DNA from: Neobacillus cucumis
GTDB taxonomy: Bacteria; Bacillota; Bacilli; Bacillales; Cytobacillaceae
Direction: 5' to 3'
NCBI RefSeq assembly: GCF_016908975.1
Contig: NZ_JAFBEX010000028.1
Span: forward strand, 1-52,509
DNA length: 52,509 nucleotides
Below, in pieces: positions 34,117 to 43,507 of the stretch. The position numbers and the translations under genes were made by a program. The notes beneath the pieces were generated by a model. The model worked only from the letters and a program-made list of their open reading frames with translations, was not told the DNA's origin and did not search any database. Each line of letters opens with the position of its first letter. Position 1 is the stretch's first letter.

Positions 34117-35535
34117 ATGGATATGCTTATGTTTAAATTGGATAAAAGTAATGCAATGCCTTTATATGAACAGCTTTATAACGGTATTAAAGATGCCATT
34201 ATCCATAAACAAATTGAAGTTGGAACCAAATTACCATCAAAAAAAAAATTAGCTGAATTTTTAAATATCAGTCAAACAACCATTGAAATTGCTTATACCC
34301 AACTGATTGCAGAAGGTTATGTAGCATCTAAACCTCGGATTGGATTTTATGTAGAAGAGATCGATGATTTACCCTATATTGAAAAAGAGCCTTTAAACAT
34401 TCGTGTAGAGGTGGACAAGAAAAAGATCTATCAATTTGACTTTCATCCAGGAAAAATTGATACGGACTCATTCCCTTTTTCAATGTGGCGAAAATATGCA
34501 AAAAGTTTATATGATCATAGTTCAAATGAGTTGTTACAAATTGGAGATCATCAAGGAGAATTCGCATTAAGAGGAGAAATTTCAAAATATCTTTATCAAT
34601 CAAGGGGGATTGTATCTAAACCAGAACAGATTGTCATTGGTTCGGGAACGGAGCATCTACTTCCCATGATTCTAAGATTACTTGGAAATGATTCAAAATT
34701 TGCCCTTGAAAATCCTGGATATTCAGCAATTCCAAAAATACAATTGCAAAATAGAGCCATCCCCATTCGGGTAGATGAAGATGGTTTAATAGTGGATGAA
34801 CTTGAAAAAACAAATGCCAATGTTGTTTATATCACACCTTCTCACCAATTCCCTACGGGTGCGGTTTTATCGGCAACAAGAAGAACGAACCTGTTAAACT
34901 GGGCTGCAAAAGGTGAAAATCGCTATATCATTGAAGATGATTACGACAGTGAGTTTCGTTATATTGGAAAACCGATTCCTGCATTACAAGGATTAGACCA
35001 AAACAATAAAGTCATTTATATGAGTACTTTTTCCAAATCATTAATGCCTTCATTGCGAGTTGCTTATTTTATATTACCAACAACCTTACTACAAAAATAT
35101 AAAGAGACCTTTAGTTTTTACTCAGCAACTGTACCTAGATTTGATCAGCATATCTTAGCTAACTTTATGAGAGATGGATATTTTTCCAAACACTTAAACC
35201 GAATGCGGAAAATTTATCGTAAAAAGCATGAAAAATTAACTCAAATATTTGAAACGCATTATCCTGATGTCATCATTACTGGAGACCAAGCAGGAATGCA
35301 CATTTTAATTTCTGTCCCCCTGTCAAAAGGTGAAGATCAGTTAAAACAGATTGCAGCCAATAACAATATTGCCATCTATCCAGTTAGTGATTATCTATTA
35401 AAGCCAATTGAATATCAATATCCAACCTTTCTTTTAGGGTTTGGCAGTATTCCACTCGATCAAATTGAAAAAGGCATCCACCAATTAATGCAATGTTGGG
35501 ATATCCCAAAAACAAAATGCGCGGCACATTTTTAA
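34117..35535 (+). CDS. pdxR: MocR-type regulator, likely PdxR
   Basis: About 472 aa. The N-terminal GntR winged helix (PLYEQLYNGIKDAIIHKQIEVGTKLPSKKKLAEFLNISQTTIEIAYTQLIAEGYV) is joined by a linker to a class I aminotransferase-like domain (SGTEHLLPMILRLLG, EDDYDSEFRY, and the PLP lysine in STFSKSLMPSLRVAY). Such proteins sense PLP and control pdxST. Divergent position next to pdxS supports the name. ATG 34117 follows GGGGGATTAGG; the GTG/ATG further upstream would add about eight residues. Confidence 0.92.
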   Translation: MDMLMFKLDKSNAMPLYEQLYNGIKDAIIHKQIEVGTKLPSKKKLAEFLNISQTTIEIAYTQLIAEGYVASKPRIGFYVEEIDDLPYIEKEPLNIRVEVDKKKIYQFDFHPGKIDTDSFPFSMWRKYAKSLYDHSSNELLQIGDHQGEFALRGEISKYLYQSRGIVSKPEQIVIGSGTEHLLPMILRLLGNDSKFALENPGYSAIPKIQLQNRAIPIRVDEDGLIVDELEKTNANVVYITPSHQFPTGAVLSATRRTNLLNWAAKGENRYIIEDDYDSEFRYIGKPIPALQGLDQNNKVIYMSTFSKSLMPSLRVAYFILPTTLLQKYKETFSFYSATVPRFDQHILANFMRDGYFSKHLNRMRKIYRKKHEKLTQIFETHYPDVIITGDQAGMHILISVPLSKGEDQLKQIAANNNIAIYPVSDYLLKPIEYQYPTFLLGFGSIPLDQIEKGIHQLMQCWDIPKTKCAAHF

Positions 35536-35557
35536 TCTAGTCCTGAGGTGAATGTTC

Positions 35558-37885
35558 ATGAACCGGCCAATAAAAGATAATTCGTATCAAATAAGTTTAC
35601 AAAACATTGAATATTCCTCACACCATATCCAATTAGGAATGGAGATTCTTCTTGTCATAAGGGGAGAAATTGAACTTACGGTCAATCAACATTCCTTCCA
35701 ATTAGCTGAAAACGATCTACTGCTTATTAACGCCAATGATTTGCGCTTTATTAAGGGGAATAAGGAGAATGTCGTATTATCGTTACAAATTCCTTTGGAT
35801 TTAATCGAGCCTTATTATCCGAATATTCATGAGTGTTATTTTGACTGCAATTCATCCAAAGAAGGGAACAGGATGTATCTGCTTTTTGATCAAATTCGCC
35901 AACTAATGGCGAAAATTCTAATTGCCTATTACCAAAAGCAGGATGGAAGTGAAATCGAGATTAACGGACTGATTTTCCAGTTAGTTACACTGTTGATTCG
36001 AAATTTTAAAACAGCACATCTCGGGAGTCACCAATTCACCGAAATGAAGGATGAAAGAATTAGAGAGATCCTGACTTTTATCGAAAGAAATTATCGCAAA
36101 CCGATATCATTGGAGGAAATCGCCAAACAGCGGTATTTGTCTATTTACTATTTGTCGCGGTATTTCAAGCAGGAAGTTGGGGTTAGTTTCTCCCAATATG
36201 TCAAAAATGTCCGTTTGAAATCAGCGGTTCATGAGCTACTGTATACCGACCATAATATTACCCAGATTTCACTTAATAATGGGTTTCCCAATGTGAAGGC
36301 ATTTAATAAAGCTTTTAGAGAAAGTTACCAGCAAACGCCTACTGAATATCGCATCCTTCATAAAGTGGAACCGATGGATGTTGAGGAAGTGCAACATGAA
36401 ACGGAACAATATACATTACTGCAATCGCCTAACTTTTTAATGGAAATCAGTAAATATATTTCAGGAAATGAGAAGAGCACTACGCTGTTGGAACCGGCTG
36501 CTTCAGCGGTGTATGTGGACTTGCCTCAGGAGCCCATTTTTATCAAAGAAAAAGCCTCAAAGTTACTGGTGATTGGGCAGCTTGAATATGCTTTGCATGA
36601 AGAAGTGCAGGCAGACTTAAAGTTAATCCAAGAGGAACTTGGGTTTGAATATATCTATTTTACGAATCTATTTTCGGACAGCTTTGCGATGACAACGCCC
36701 CTCTATCAAATAGGCGGACAATTTTATCAGATGGATGCCTTGTTTACCCGTTTTCAACAATTAGGGTTGGTTCCATTCATTCGCGTGGAAGTTGAAAGGG
36801 AAGTGGTAAGCAGCTCTGAATATCTTAGGAAGCTGGATGAATTCTTACGGCACAGTCTTAGTTATTTTGGCAGTTCCTTTGTAGGCAAATGGCGGTTTGA
36901 ATTGGTTTTCCCGGAATGGGGTGAAACAGCAAGAATCTTTTATCAAGATTTTTATCAAACAGTTAAAAAATGGGCTTCTGCCGCGAAAATCGGTCTTCAT
37001 GTGCCGTTTTCTTTAGGAAAGGCTATACCCGTTCCTGTTGCTGACTTTTTAAACCAAATTTCCAATCGTTGCGAGTTGGTCTGCTTCACCTGCAATCCGA
37101 ATGAAGAAGTGGATTTTACCGATATGGATAATCTTACTTTTGAAGGAGTAAAAAATTATGTAAGGAAAGCATGCAACAGATTAAAGGAGAGTTTATCGAC
37201 TGCGGGTTTGGAGGAGGTTCCGATTTTCCTAACGGATTGGAATACACTTTATGGAAATACGATGGATTTAAGCGGCACTTTCTTCCGTTCAGCCCTTATT
37301 TTTAAAGAAATGTTGGATGCGATGAAGGAAGTTTCCGGTTTGGGGCTCTGGATTGATACCCACTCACTGGAAAAAAATAATCTGAATAAAGACCATATTG
37401 CCATGAATGGAATTGCCCTCCTGTATTACTATCAAATTAAACGCCCTGCTTATTTTAACTTTCAACTGATGGAAAAAATGGACTTGAGGATTATAGCTGA
37501 AGGCGAGGATTTTGTAATGGCAATGGGGGAAGGCGGCTATCAGTTGGCCGTTTATAACCCCTCTTATATCAATCCCTCTTATTCGGTCGAGAGTTTCTTT
37601 CTGCAATCCATCACAAAGGAAAAGAAAGTCGTGATTTCAGGTCTCCCGCCTGGACGGTATCAAATTCGCAAGCACATTCTTGATCAAAATAACGGCGAAT
37701 TTTATATTAACTGGATCAATTTGCAGCATCAGGATATTTACGACCAGGAGGTCATTTCCTTTATCAAGCAGGGAACCCACCCTGATTTGCAAATTTATGA
37801 GGAAAAAGTGGAAGCAGAGCTTTATTTACAATCTACACTGACCTTTAACGCTTTTCATCTCTTTGAAATAAAGCCATTAAGTTAA
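35558..37885 (+). CDS. AraC-family regulator fused to a GH39-like domain
   Basis: 775 aa. Residues 1-90 form a cupin-type sensor (IQLGMEILLVIRGEIELTVNQHSFQLAENDLLLINAND). The AraC double HTH is about 165-265 (ILTFIERNYRKPISLEEIAKQRYLSIYYLSRYFKQEVGVSFSQYVKNVRL, ITQISLNNGFPNVKAFNKAFRESYQQTPTEYR). The remaining 500 residues resemble glycoside hydrolase family 39 (beta-xylosidase fold: VPFIRVEVE, FELVFPEWGE, PIFLTDWNTLYGNTMDLSGTFFRSALIFKEML). No signal peptide, so the GH39 part is cytoplasmic and more likely a sugar sensor than a secreted enzyme. ATG 35558 suits GAGGTGA best. Its targets are unknown; no xylan genes are nearby. Confidence 0.87.
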   Translation: MNRPIKDNSYQISLQNIEYSSHHIQLGMEILLVIRGEIELTVNQHSFQLAENDLLLINANDLRFIKGNKENVVLSLQIPLDLIEPYYPNIHECYFDCNSSKEGNRMYLLFDQIRQLMAKILIAYYQKQDGSEIEINGLIFQLVTLLIRNFKTAHLGSHQFTEMKDERIREILTFIERNYRKPISLEEIAKQRYLSIYYLSRYFKQEVGVSFSQYVKNVRLKSAVHELLYTDHNITQISLNNGFPNVKAFNKAFRESYQQTPTEYRILHKVEPMDVEEVQHETEQYTLLQSPNFLMEISKYISGNEKSTTLLEPAASAVYVDLPQEPIFIKEKASKLLVIGQLEYALHEEVQADLKLIQEELGFEYIYFTNLFSDSFAMTTPLYQIGGQFYQMDALFTRFQQLGLVPFIRVEVEREVVSSSEYLRKLDEFLRHSLSYFGSSFVGKWRFELVFPEWGETARIFYQDFYQTVKKWASAAKIGLHVPFSLGKAIPVPVADFLNQISNRCELVCFTCNPNEEVDFTDMDNLTFEGVKNYVRKACNRLKESLSTAGLEEVPIFLTDWNTLYGNTMDLSGTFFRSALIFKEMLDAMKEVSGLGLWIDTHSLEKNNLNKDHIAMNGIALLYYYQIKRPAYFNFQLMEKMDLRIIAEGEDFVMAMGEGGYQLAVYNPSYINPSYSVESFFLQSITKEKKVVISGLPPGRYQIRKHILDQNNGEFYINWINLQHQDIYDQEVISFIKQGTHPDLQIYEEKVEAELYLQSTLTFNAFHLFEIKPLS

Positions 37886-37904
37886 AACTTAATGGTCTTT
37901 TTTT
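37874..37904 (+). terminator. Terminator of the AraC-GH39 gene
   Basis: CCATTAAGT and ACTTAATGG form a 9-bp stem with a 4-nt loop that includes the stop codon, then TCTTTTTTT. Confidence 0.9.
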
Positions 37905-37941
37905 GTGGTTAAATGTGACAAAGATATGAAGGAGGGCAAAT

Positions 37942-37995
37942 ATGGGAGGTACATACAACAAAGATGGGAATGTAAATCAACTAAATTCGATTTAA
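37942..37995 (+). CDS. Possible 17-residue microprotein upstream of kbl
   Basis: AAGGAGGG lies 5 nt before ATG 37942, an unusually good ribosome binding site, and the frame reads MGGTYNKDGNVNQLNSI then TAA. It ends 10 bp before a perfect cre site and 93 bp before kbl. No family recognised. Could be a leader peptide, a microprotein or the remains of a gene. Confidence 0.35.
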   Translation: MGGTYNKDGNVNQLNSI

Positions 37996-38004
37996 ACTAA
38001 GTGC

Positions 38005-38019
38005 ATGGAAACGTTTTCA
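38005..38019. promoter_or_regulatory. Catabolite-responsive element (cre) upstream of kbl
   Basis: ATGGAAACGTTTTCA fits the consensus WTGNAANCGNWWNCA at every position. A second inverted repeat TTTCC-N5-GGAAA follows at 38028-38042, and a possible -10 TATACT is at 38056-38061. CcpA control of threonine breakdown is expected. Confidence 0.82.
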
Positions 38020-38088
38020 AATTAATCTTTCCTAATCGGAAACGGATAAGAAATTTATACTGATAAGTTTATTGAGGAGGTTTGTACG

Positions 38089-39279
38089 ATGTCTAGAAAA
38101 GTTTTAGAAGATATATTAACTCCACAGCTGCAAGAGCTACGTGAGAAAGGGCTATATAACGACATTGATACAGTAGAGGGAGCCAATGGCCCAATTGTGG
38201 TAATCAAGGGCAAAGAAATCATCAATATGTCGTCCAACAATTACCTTGGGCTCGCAAACAATGAAAGATTAATTCAGAAGGCGAACGAAGCCACGAAACA
38301 GTACGGTGTGGGTGCGGGTGCCGTTCGGACAATTAACGGAACGATGACCATCCATACTGAATTGGAAAAAGAGATAGCCGAATTCAAGCATACAGAAGCG
38401 GCAATTGCATTCCAATCAGGATTTAATTGCAATATGGGCGCAATCTCGGCGGTGATGACAAAGAAGGATGCGATTATTTCCGACGAATTGAACCATGCCT
38501 CGATTATTGATGGCTGCCGTTTGTCCGGAGCGAAAATCATCCGCGTCAAACACCAGGACATGGACGATCTAAGGCGGGCTGCAAAAGAAGCGGTCGAAAG
38601 CGGTGCTTATGAAAAAATTATGTATATCACCGATGGAGTTTTTTCAATGGATGGAGATGTAGCGAAGCTTCCGGAAATCGTGGAGATTGCAGAAGAATAT
38701 GGATTGCTTACATATATTGACGACGCACATGGTTCAGGCGTCATGGGCAATGGTGCCGGCACAGTTAAACATTTTGGCCTTTCTGATAAAATTGATTTTC
38801 AAATTGGAACGCTTTCCAAGGCTATTGGTGTTGTAGGCGGCTATGTGGCTGGTACTCAGCAATTAATTGATTGGTTAAAAGTGCGCGCCCGTCCATTCCT
38901 ATTTTCAACATCGCTGACACCTGGAGCTGCTGCTGCCAGCATTGAAGCCATTAACATCATGACGGAATCAACGGAGAGAGTCGATCAACTATGGGAAAAT
39001 GGCCGCTATTTAAAAGAAGGTTTGAAAAAATTAGGGTTTGATATTGGTCACTCAGAAACACCGATTACGCCATGTATTATCGGAGAAGAAACATTAACAC
39101 AGCAATTTTCCCGCCGTCTAATGGAAGAGGGAGTTTACGCCAAAGCCATCACCTTCCCAACGGTGCCGAAGGGAACAGGCAGAGTGCGCAATATGCCGAC
39201 TGCGGCTCATACAAGAGAAATGCTAGATCAAGTGCTTTCTGTATATGAAAAAGTTGGAAAGGAACTGGGTGTCATCTAA
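38089..39279 (+). CDS. kbl: Glycine C-acetyltransferase (2-amino-3-ketobutyrate CoA ligase)
   Basis: 396 aa PLP enzyme of the alpha-oxoamine synthase family: 2-amino-3-oxobutanoate + CoA gives glycine + acetyl-CoA. MSSNNYLGLANNERL, GVGAGAVRTINGTMTIHTELE and DELNHASIIDGCRLSGA are present; the PLP Lys is residue 244 in GTLSKAIGVVGGYV. The family also includes BioF, but the next gene, a threonine dehydrogenase, settles the role. GAGGAGG precedes the ATG. First enzyme gene of the threonine operon. Confidence 0.95.
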   Translation: MSRKVLEDILTPQLQELREKGLYNDIDTVEGANGPIVVIKGKEIINMSSNNYLGLANNERLIQKANEATKQYGVGAGAVRTINGTMTIHTELEKEIAEFKHTEAAIAFQSGFNCNMGAISAVMTKKDAIISDELNHASIIDGCRLSGAKIIRVKHQDMDDLRRAAKEAVESGAYEKIMYITDGVFSMDGDVAKLPEIVEIAEEYGLLTYIDDAHGSGVMGNGAGTVKHFGLSDKIDFQIGTLSKAIGVVGGYVAGTQQLIDWLKVRARPFLFSTSLTPGAAAASIEAINIMTESTERVDQLWENGRYLKEGLKKLGFDIGHSETPITPCIIGEETLTQQFSRRLMEEGVYAKAITFPTVPKGTGRVRNMPTAAHTREMLDQVLSVYEKVGKELGVI

Positions 39280-39387
39280 GTTTAGAAGATAAAAAGGGCA
39301 GGGCCTCGTTTCTTAGACTAGGTCCTCTCTGATACAATCAGATACCATGTTCATTATTTAAGAGAAATACTTAGGAGGCTATTTACG

Positions 39388-40365
39388 GTGAAAAAAATTC
39401 TTGTGACTGGAAGCTTAGGACAAATCGGTTCAGAGTTAACGTTGAGACTTAGGGAGCTTTATGGAGAGAAAAATGTCCTTGCTACTGATATCCGCCATGT
39501 TAACAGCAACTCAGTGGTAGAAGATGGTTTATTTGATACATTGGATGTGCTGGATGGCGAGAAAATGCAGAAGCTGGTCAATGACCATCACATTGATACG
39601 ATTATCCATTTGGCAGCGCTGCTATCAGCAACAGCCGAGAAAAAACCTCTTCTAGCCTGGAATTTAAATATGGGCGGATTGGTAAATGCGCTCGAGGTGG
39701 CAAAAAATTCCCATGCACAATTCTTTACACCAAGCTCGATTGGCGCCTTTGGTCTATCCACGCCAAAAGACAATACACCCCAGGACACAATCCAACGGCC
39801 AAACACGATGTACGGTGTTACCAAAGTCAGCGCCGAATTGCTATGTGACTATTACTTTGCAAAATTTGGCGTCGATACCCGCGGGGTCCGCTTCCCTGGG
39901 TTAATTTCCTACAAAACACTTCCGGGCGGAGGAACGACAGACTATGCGGTTGATATCTACTATGAAGCGTTAAAGAACAAAAAATACACGTCATATATTG
40001 CGAAAGGGACTTACATGGATATGATGTATATTCCGGATGCGGTTGATTCGATTATTAAATTAATGGAAGCGGATTCATCTAGGTTAAAACATCGAAATGC
40101 CTTTAATATTACAGCTATGAGTTTTGAACCTGAAGAAATCGCTGCTTCCATCAGGAAATTGATACCAGAATTTACGATAGATTATCAGGTGGATCCAGTC
40201 CGACAGCAGATTGCCGACTCTTGGCCAAACAGTATTGATGCGACCGCTGCCAAAGAGGAATGGGATTTTAATCCGGGGTACGATTTAGACCGTATGACAA
40301 AATCTATGCTCGAAAACTTGGCCGAAAAAATGGGTATTCCATTTGGGGAACCTGTATTGGTTTAA
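39388..40365 (+). CDS. tdh: L-threonine 3-dehydrogenase, SDR/epimerase type
   Basis: 325 aa extended short-chain dehydrogenase: L-threonine + NAD+ gives 2-amino-3-oxobutanoate, the Kbl substrate. The nucleotide motif GSLGQIGSELTLRL is at residues 6-20, the catalytic YxxxK is in MYGVTKVSAELL, and the substrate-loop FPGLISYKTLPGGGTTDYAVD is typical of the SDR-type Tdh rather than the zinc-dependent kind. The GTG start (39388) has AGGAGG upstream. It lies 108 nt after kbl. Confidence 0.94.
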   Translation: MKKILVTGSLGQIGSELTLRLRELYGEKNVLATDIRHVNSNSVVEDGLFDTLDVLDGEKMQKLVNDHHIDTIIHLAALLSATAEKKPLLAWNLNMGGLVNALEVAKNSHAQFFTPSSIGAFGLSTPKDNTPQDTIQRPNTMYGVTKVSAELLCDYYFAKFGVDTRGVRFPGLISYKTLPGGGTTDYAVDIYYEALKNKKYTSYIAKGTYMDMMYIPDAVDSIIKLMEADSSRLKHRNAFNITAMSFEPEEIAASIRKLIPEFTIDYQVDPVRQQIADSWPNSIDATAAKEEWDFNPGYDLDRMTKSMLENLAEKMGIPFGEPVLV

Positions 40366-40430
40366 GGAAAGAGTAAAAGATCAAGAAGAAAAAGGGTTTA
40401 TAAAAGTGCAAAGGGGAAAGAGGGAAGTCT

Positions 40431-41834
40431 ATGTCAAAAAACCAAGAATTAAAGCGGGGGCTTAAATCGCGTCATATTCAAATGATTGCTTTGGGTGGTA
40501 CGATCGGGGTTGGTTTATTTATGGGTTCGACCAGTACAATTAAATGGACGGGTCCATCGGTTATGATTGCCTATGCAGTTGCCGGCCTCTTCTTATTTTT
40601 CATCATGCGCTCGATGGGGGAAATGCTTTATTTGGAACCAACCTCCGGTTCATTTGCTGACCTTGGCAATAAATATATCCATCCTTTGGCCGGTTATTTA
40701 ACGGCTTGGAGCTATTGGTTCCAATGGATTACTGTCGGCATGTCGGAAATCATTGCGGTTGGTGCGTATATGCATTATTGGTTCCCACATCTGCCAACAT
40801 GGGTCCCTGGGGTGGTCGCGATGGTGATCCTTGGCGTTGCCAACATGATTTCGGTTAAAAACTTTGGTGAATTTGAATTCTGGTTCTCGTTAATTAAAGT
40901 ATTAACGATTGTCTTCATGATTATTGCTGGTATTGGCATCATTCTCTTTGGGTTCGGAAATGGAGGCAATGCAATTGGATTTTCAAACATCTGGAAAAAT
41001 GGCGGTTTTTTCACTGGCGGATTTAAAGGTTTCTTCTTTGCCCTTTCCATCGTAATCGGTGCTTATCAAGGGGTGGAACTAATTGGGATTACGGCTGGTG
41101 AAGCAGAAAATCCGAAAAAAACGATCACCCATGCTGTAAAAACAACTGTTTGGCGTATTTTAATTTTCTATATTGGTGCGATCTTTGTCATTGTAACTGT
41201 TTACCCTTGGAACCAGCTTAATCAAATTGGCAGCCCATTCGTTTCGGTTTTTGCCAAAATTGGAATTACGGCTGCAGCAGGCATTATCAATTTTGTCGTG
41301 ATCACGGCAGCAATGAGCGGCTGTAACAGTGGTATCTTCAGTGCTACGAGGATGCTTTACACATTGGCGAAAAATGGGCAGGCACCAAAGATTTTTGCCA
41401 AACTATCGGAAAATAAAGTACCTGTTTATTCAACTTTAACGGTTTTAGTGGGCTTGGTCCTTGGCGTTGTTTTGAGCTATATTGCACCTCCATCCATCTT
41501 CGTGTATGTTTACAGCGCGAGTGTACTTCCTGGAATGATTCCATGGTTTGTACTGCTCATCAGTGAAATTAAATTTAGAAAAGTAAATGCTGTTGCAATG
41601 GAAAAACATCCATTTAAAATGCCCTTTGCACCTTACAGCAACTATGCTACTATAGTATTTTTATTGGTCGTCCTTGTTGGAATGTTTATTAATCCAAGCA
41701 CGCGCATCCCATTAATCGTGGGAATTGGATTTCTTGCCATTATGACAGCCCTTTTCTATCTGTTAAAAATGGAAAAACGCGTACCGTTAGACGAGGCCGA
41801 AAACGAAAAAGGCACAAAAACGAAAGCAGTATAA
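40431..41834 (+). CDS. Amino acid permease (APC superfamily, AAT family)
   Basis: 467 aa with 12 membrane helices. The start LKRGLKSRHIQMIALGGTIGVGLFMGS is the AAT family signature, and GVELIGITAGEAENPKKTITHAVKTTVWRI is the conserved TM6-loop. Position between tdh and serine dehydratase suggests threonine and/or serine uptake; specificity is inferred from context. A GAGGGAAG site precedes the ATG. A hairpin separates it from the next gene. Confidence 0.9.
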   Translation: MSKNQELKRGLKSRHIQMIALGGTIGVGLFMGSTSTIKWTGPSVMIAYAVAGLFLFFIMRSMGEMLYLEPTSGSFADLGNKYIHPLAGYLTAWSYWFQWITVGMSEIIAVGAYMHYWFPHLPTWVPGVVAMVILGVANMISVKNFGEFEFWFSLIKVLTIVFMIIAGIGIILFGFGNGGNAIGFSNIWKNGGFFTGGFKGFFFALSIVIGAYQGVELIGITAGEAENPKKTITHAVKTTVWRILIFYIGAIFVIVTVYPWNQLNQIGSPFVSVFAKIGITAAAGIINFVVITAAMSGCNSGIFSATRMLYTLAKNGQAPKIFAKLSENKVPVYSTLTVLVGLVLGVVLSYIAPPSIFVYVYSASVLPGMIPWFVLLISEIKFRKVNAVAMEKHPFKMPFAPYSNYATIVFLLVVLVGMFINPSTRIPLIVGIGFLAIMTALFYLLKMEKRVPLDEAENEKGTKTKAV

Positions 41835-41862
41835 TAAAAACAAAACAAAGGATAAAACAGGG

Positions 41863-41901
41863 AGACGGTTCTAATGCTTCGTGCATGGGGACCGTCTTCT
41901 T
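41863..41901 (+). terminator. Hairpin between permease and serine dehydratase genes
   Basis: AGACGGTTC pairs with GGACCGTCT and an inner ATGC/GCAT extends it, then TCTTTGA. The short T-run suggests partial termination, which would reduce serine dehydratase relative to the permease. Confidence 0.65.
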
Positions 41902-41916
41902 TGAGGGAGTGATAGT

Positions 41917-43479
41917 ATGTCTTTTACGAGTTTAAGAGAAATAATTGAACTGGCCGAGCAGCAACACATAACAATTGCAGAATTAATGATTCAAACTGAA
42001 ATACAGCAAAAGAGCATTCCACGGGAAGTTCTTATTGAAAAAATGGCCGAGCAATTTATGGTAATGGAAGAGGCCGTCCATAACGGGAAGAGAAGTGCTG
42101 TCATGTCCCGTACCGGTTTGACCGGCGGCGATGGGTACCGCCTTCACCAATATGCTGAAAGTGGAAAATCCTTTGTCAATCCCATGACATTAGATGCCGC
42201 AGCTAATGCGCTGGCAGTATCAGAGGTCAATGCAGCAATGGGGCGGATTGTGGCGACACCGACTGCAGGATCGGCGGGAATCTTGCCGGCAGTACTCGTT
42301 CACGCGCTGGACAGCGGAAAATTCCCACGGGAGCTGATCGTACTGTCGATGTTCACTGCCTCTGCCCTTGGATTGGTAATTGCCAATAAGGCTTCCATAT
42401 CAGGAGCAGCCGGGGGATGCCAGGCGGAAATCGGCTCAGCAACTGCGATGGCAGCCGGCGCTTTAGTTGAACTTGCCGGTGGAACACCTACCCAAGTTGG
42501 AAATGCAGTAGGGATTGCTTTAAAAAATTCACTGGGACTAGTTTGTGATCCAGTTGCCGGGCTGGTGGAAATTCCTTGTATCCTTCGGAACGGATTGCAT
42601 GCAATTACCGCCCAGGCTGCGGCAGATATGGCGTTAGCAGGGGTAGTCAGCATTATCCCTCCTGATGAAGTCATCCATGTGATGCATGAAGTAGGGCAGC
42701 AAATGCCTGAATCGTTAAGAGAAACCGGAATTGGCGGTTTGGCCGGTACCCCGACAGGTCAAAAACTGAAAACGCAGATTTTTAGCGAAAAGACAAGCGG
42801 CGGCGGTCCTGCTAAATATCAAAGTGCTTATGAGATTATCGGCCCTGTCATGGTTGGGCCATCAAGTTCTCATACGGCAGGTGCTGTCCGAATTGGCAAC
42901 ATTGCCTTTCAGCTGTTAAATGAAAAACCATTATTTGCAAAGTTCTCCCTGATGGGTTCCTTTGCCGAGACCTATCAGGGCCATGGGACAGATTTAGCAT
43001 TATTAGCAGGGGTTCTTGGGTTAACAACATTGGATCAAGGCATTCCAAATGCGAAACACATTGCCGAAGAAAATGGCTTACAATACGAGTTTACGAAACG
43101 GGTTCTTGGAAGTTACCACCCAAATACGGTGCTAGTAGAATTATCAGGGGCAACGCGAACTGTAAAGGTATTGGCAAGTTCCTTAGGCGGCGGCAAAGTA
43201 GAAGTTCAGGAGTTGGATGATTACCCATTAAAATTTTCCGGAGACCGACCAACACTTGTAATCCGTCATACCGATCGAAAAGGGGTTATTGCCGAGCTAT
43301 CAGGATCTATTTATCAAAAAGGGTTAAATATTGCCCGTATGGCGAATGAACGTTCAAAAGTCAATGGTTCGGCGATAACGATTTGTGAAATCGACAATCA
43401 AGTCGAAGAAAAACTCTTAACCATATTGCAAAGAGAAATTCCCATCATTGATGAAATTTTATTAATCCAAACTAAATAA
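41917..43479 (+). CDS. L-serine dehydratase, single chain with alpha domain before beta domain
   Basis: 520 aa iron-sulfur serine deaminase: L-serine gives pyruvate + NH3. Residues 1 to about 290 are the SdaAA-like alpha part (MSRTGLTGGDGYRL, ATPTAGSAGILPAVL, KASISGAAGGCQAEIGSATAMAAGAL, CDPVAGLVEIPCILRN). Residues about 305-520 are the SdaAB-like beta part (YEIIGPVMVGPSSSHTAGAVRIG) ending in an ACT domain (PTLVIRHTDRKGVIAELSGSIYQKGLNIARMANER). B. subtilis keeps these as two proteins, and E. coli SdaA fuses them in the opposite order. Cysteines for the cluster are in the alpha part. It finishes the route threonine to glycine to serine to pyruvate. Confidence 0.92.
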   Translation: MSFTSLREIIELAEQQHITIAELMIQTEIQQKSIPREVLIEKMAEQFMVMEEAVHNGKRSAVMSRTGLTGGDGYRLHQYAESGKSFVNPMTLDAAANALAVSEVNAAMGRIVATPTAGSAGILPAVLVHALDSGKFPRELIVLSMFTASALGLVIANKASISGAAGGCQAEIGSATAMAAGALVELAGGTPTQVGNAVGIALKNSLGLVCDPVAGLVEIPCILRNGLHAITAQAAADMALAGVVSIIPPDEVIHVMHEVGQQMPESLRETGIGGLAGTPTGQKLKTQIFSEKTSGGGPAKYQSAYEIIGPVMVGPSSSHTAGAVRIGNIAFQLLNEKPLFAKFSLMGSFAETYQGHGTDLALLAGVLGLTTLDQGIPNAKHIAEENGLQYEFTKRVLGSYHPNTVLVELSGATRTVKVLASSLGGGKVEVQELDDYPLKFSGDRPTLVIRHTDRKGVIAELSGSIYQKGLNIARMANERSKVNGSAITICEIDNQVEEKLLTILQREIPIIDEILLIQTK

Positions 43480-43507
43480 ATATGTTTATGGTATCCTCAA
43501 CTTAAGG

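Noticed and set aside
33503..34136. Plus-strand ORFs opposite pdxS
   Set aside because: Antisense to a highly conserved gene; low-complexity translations.
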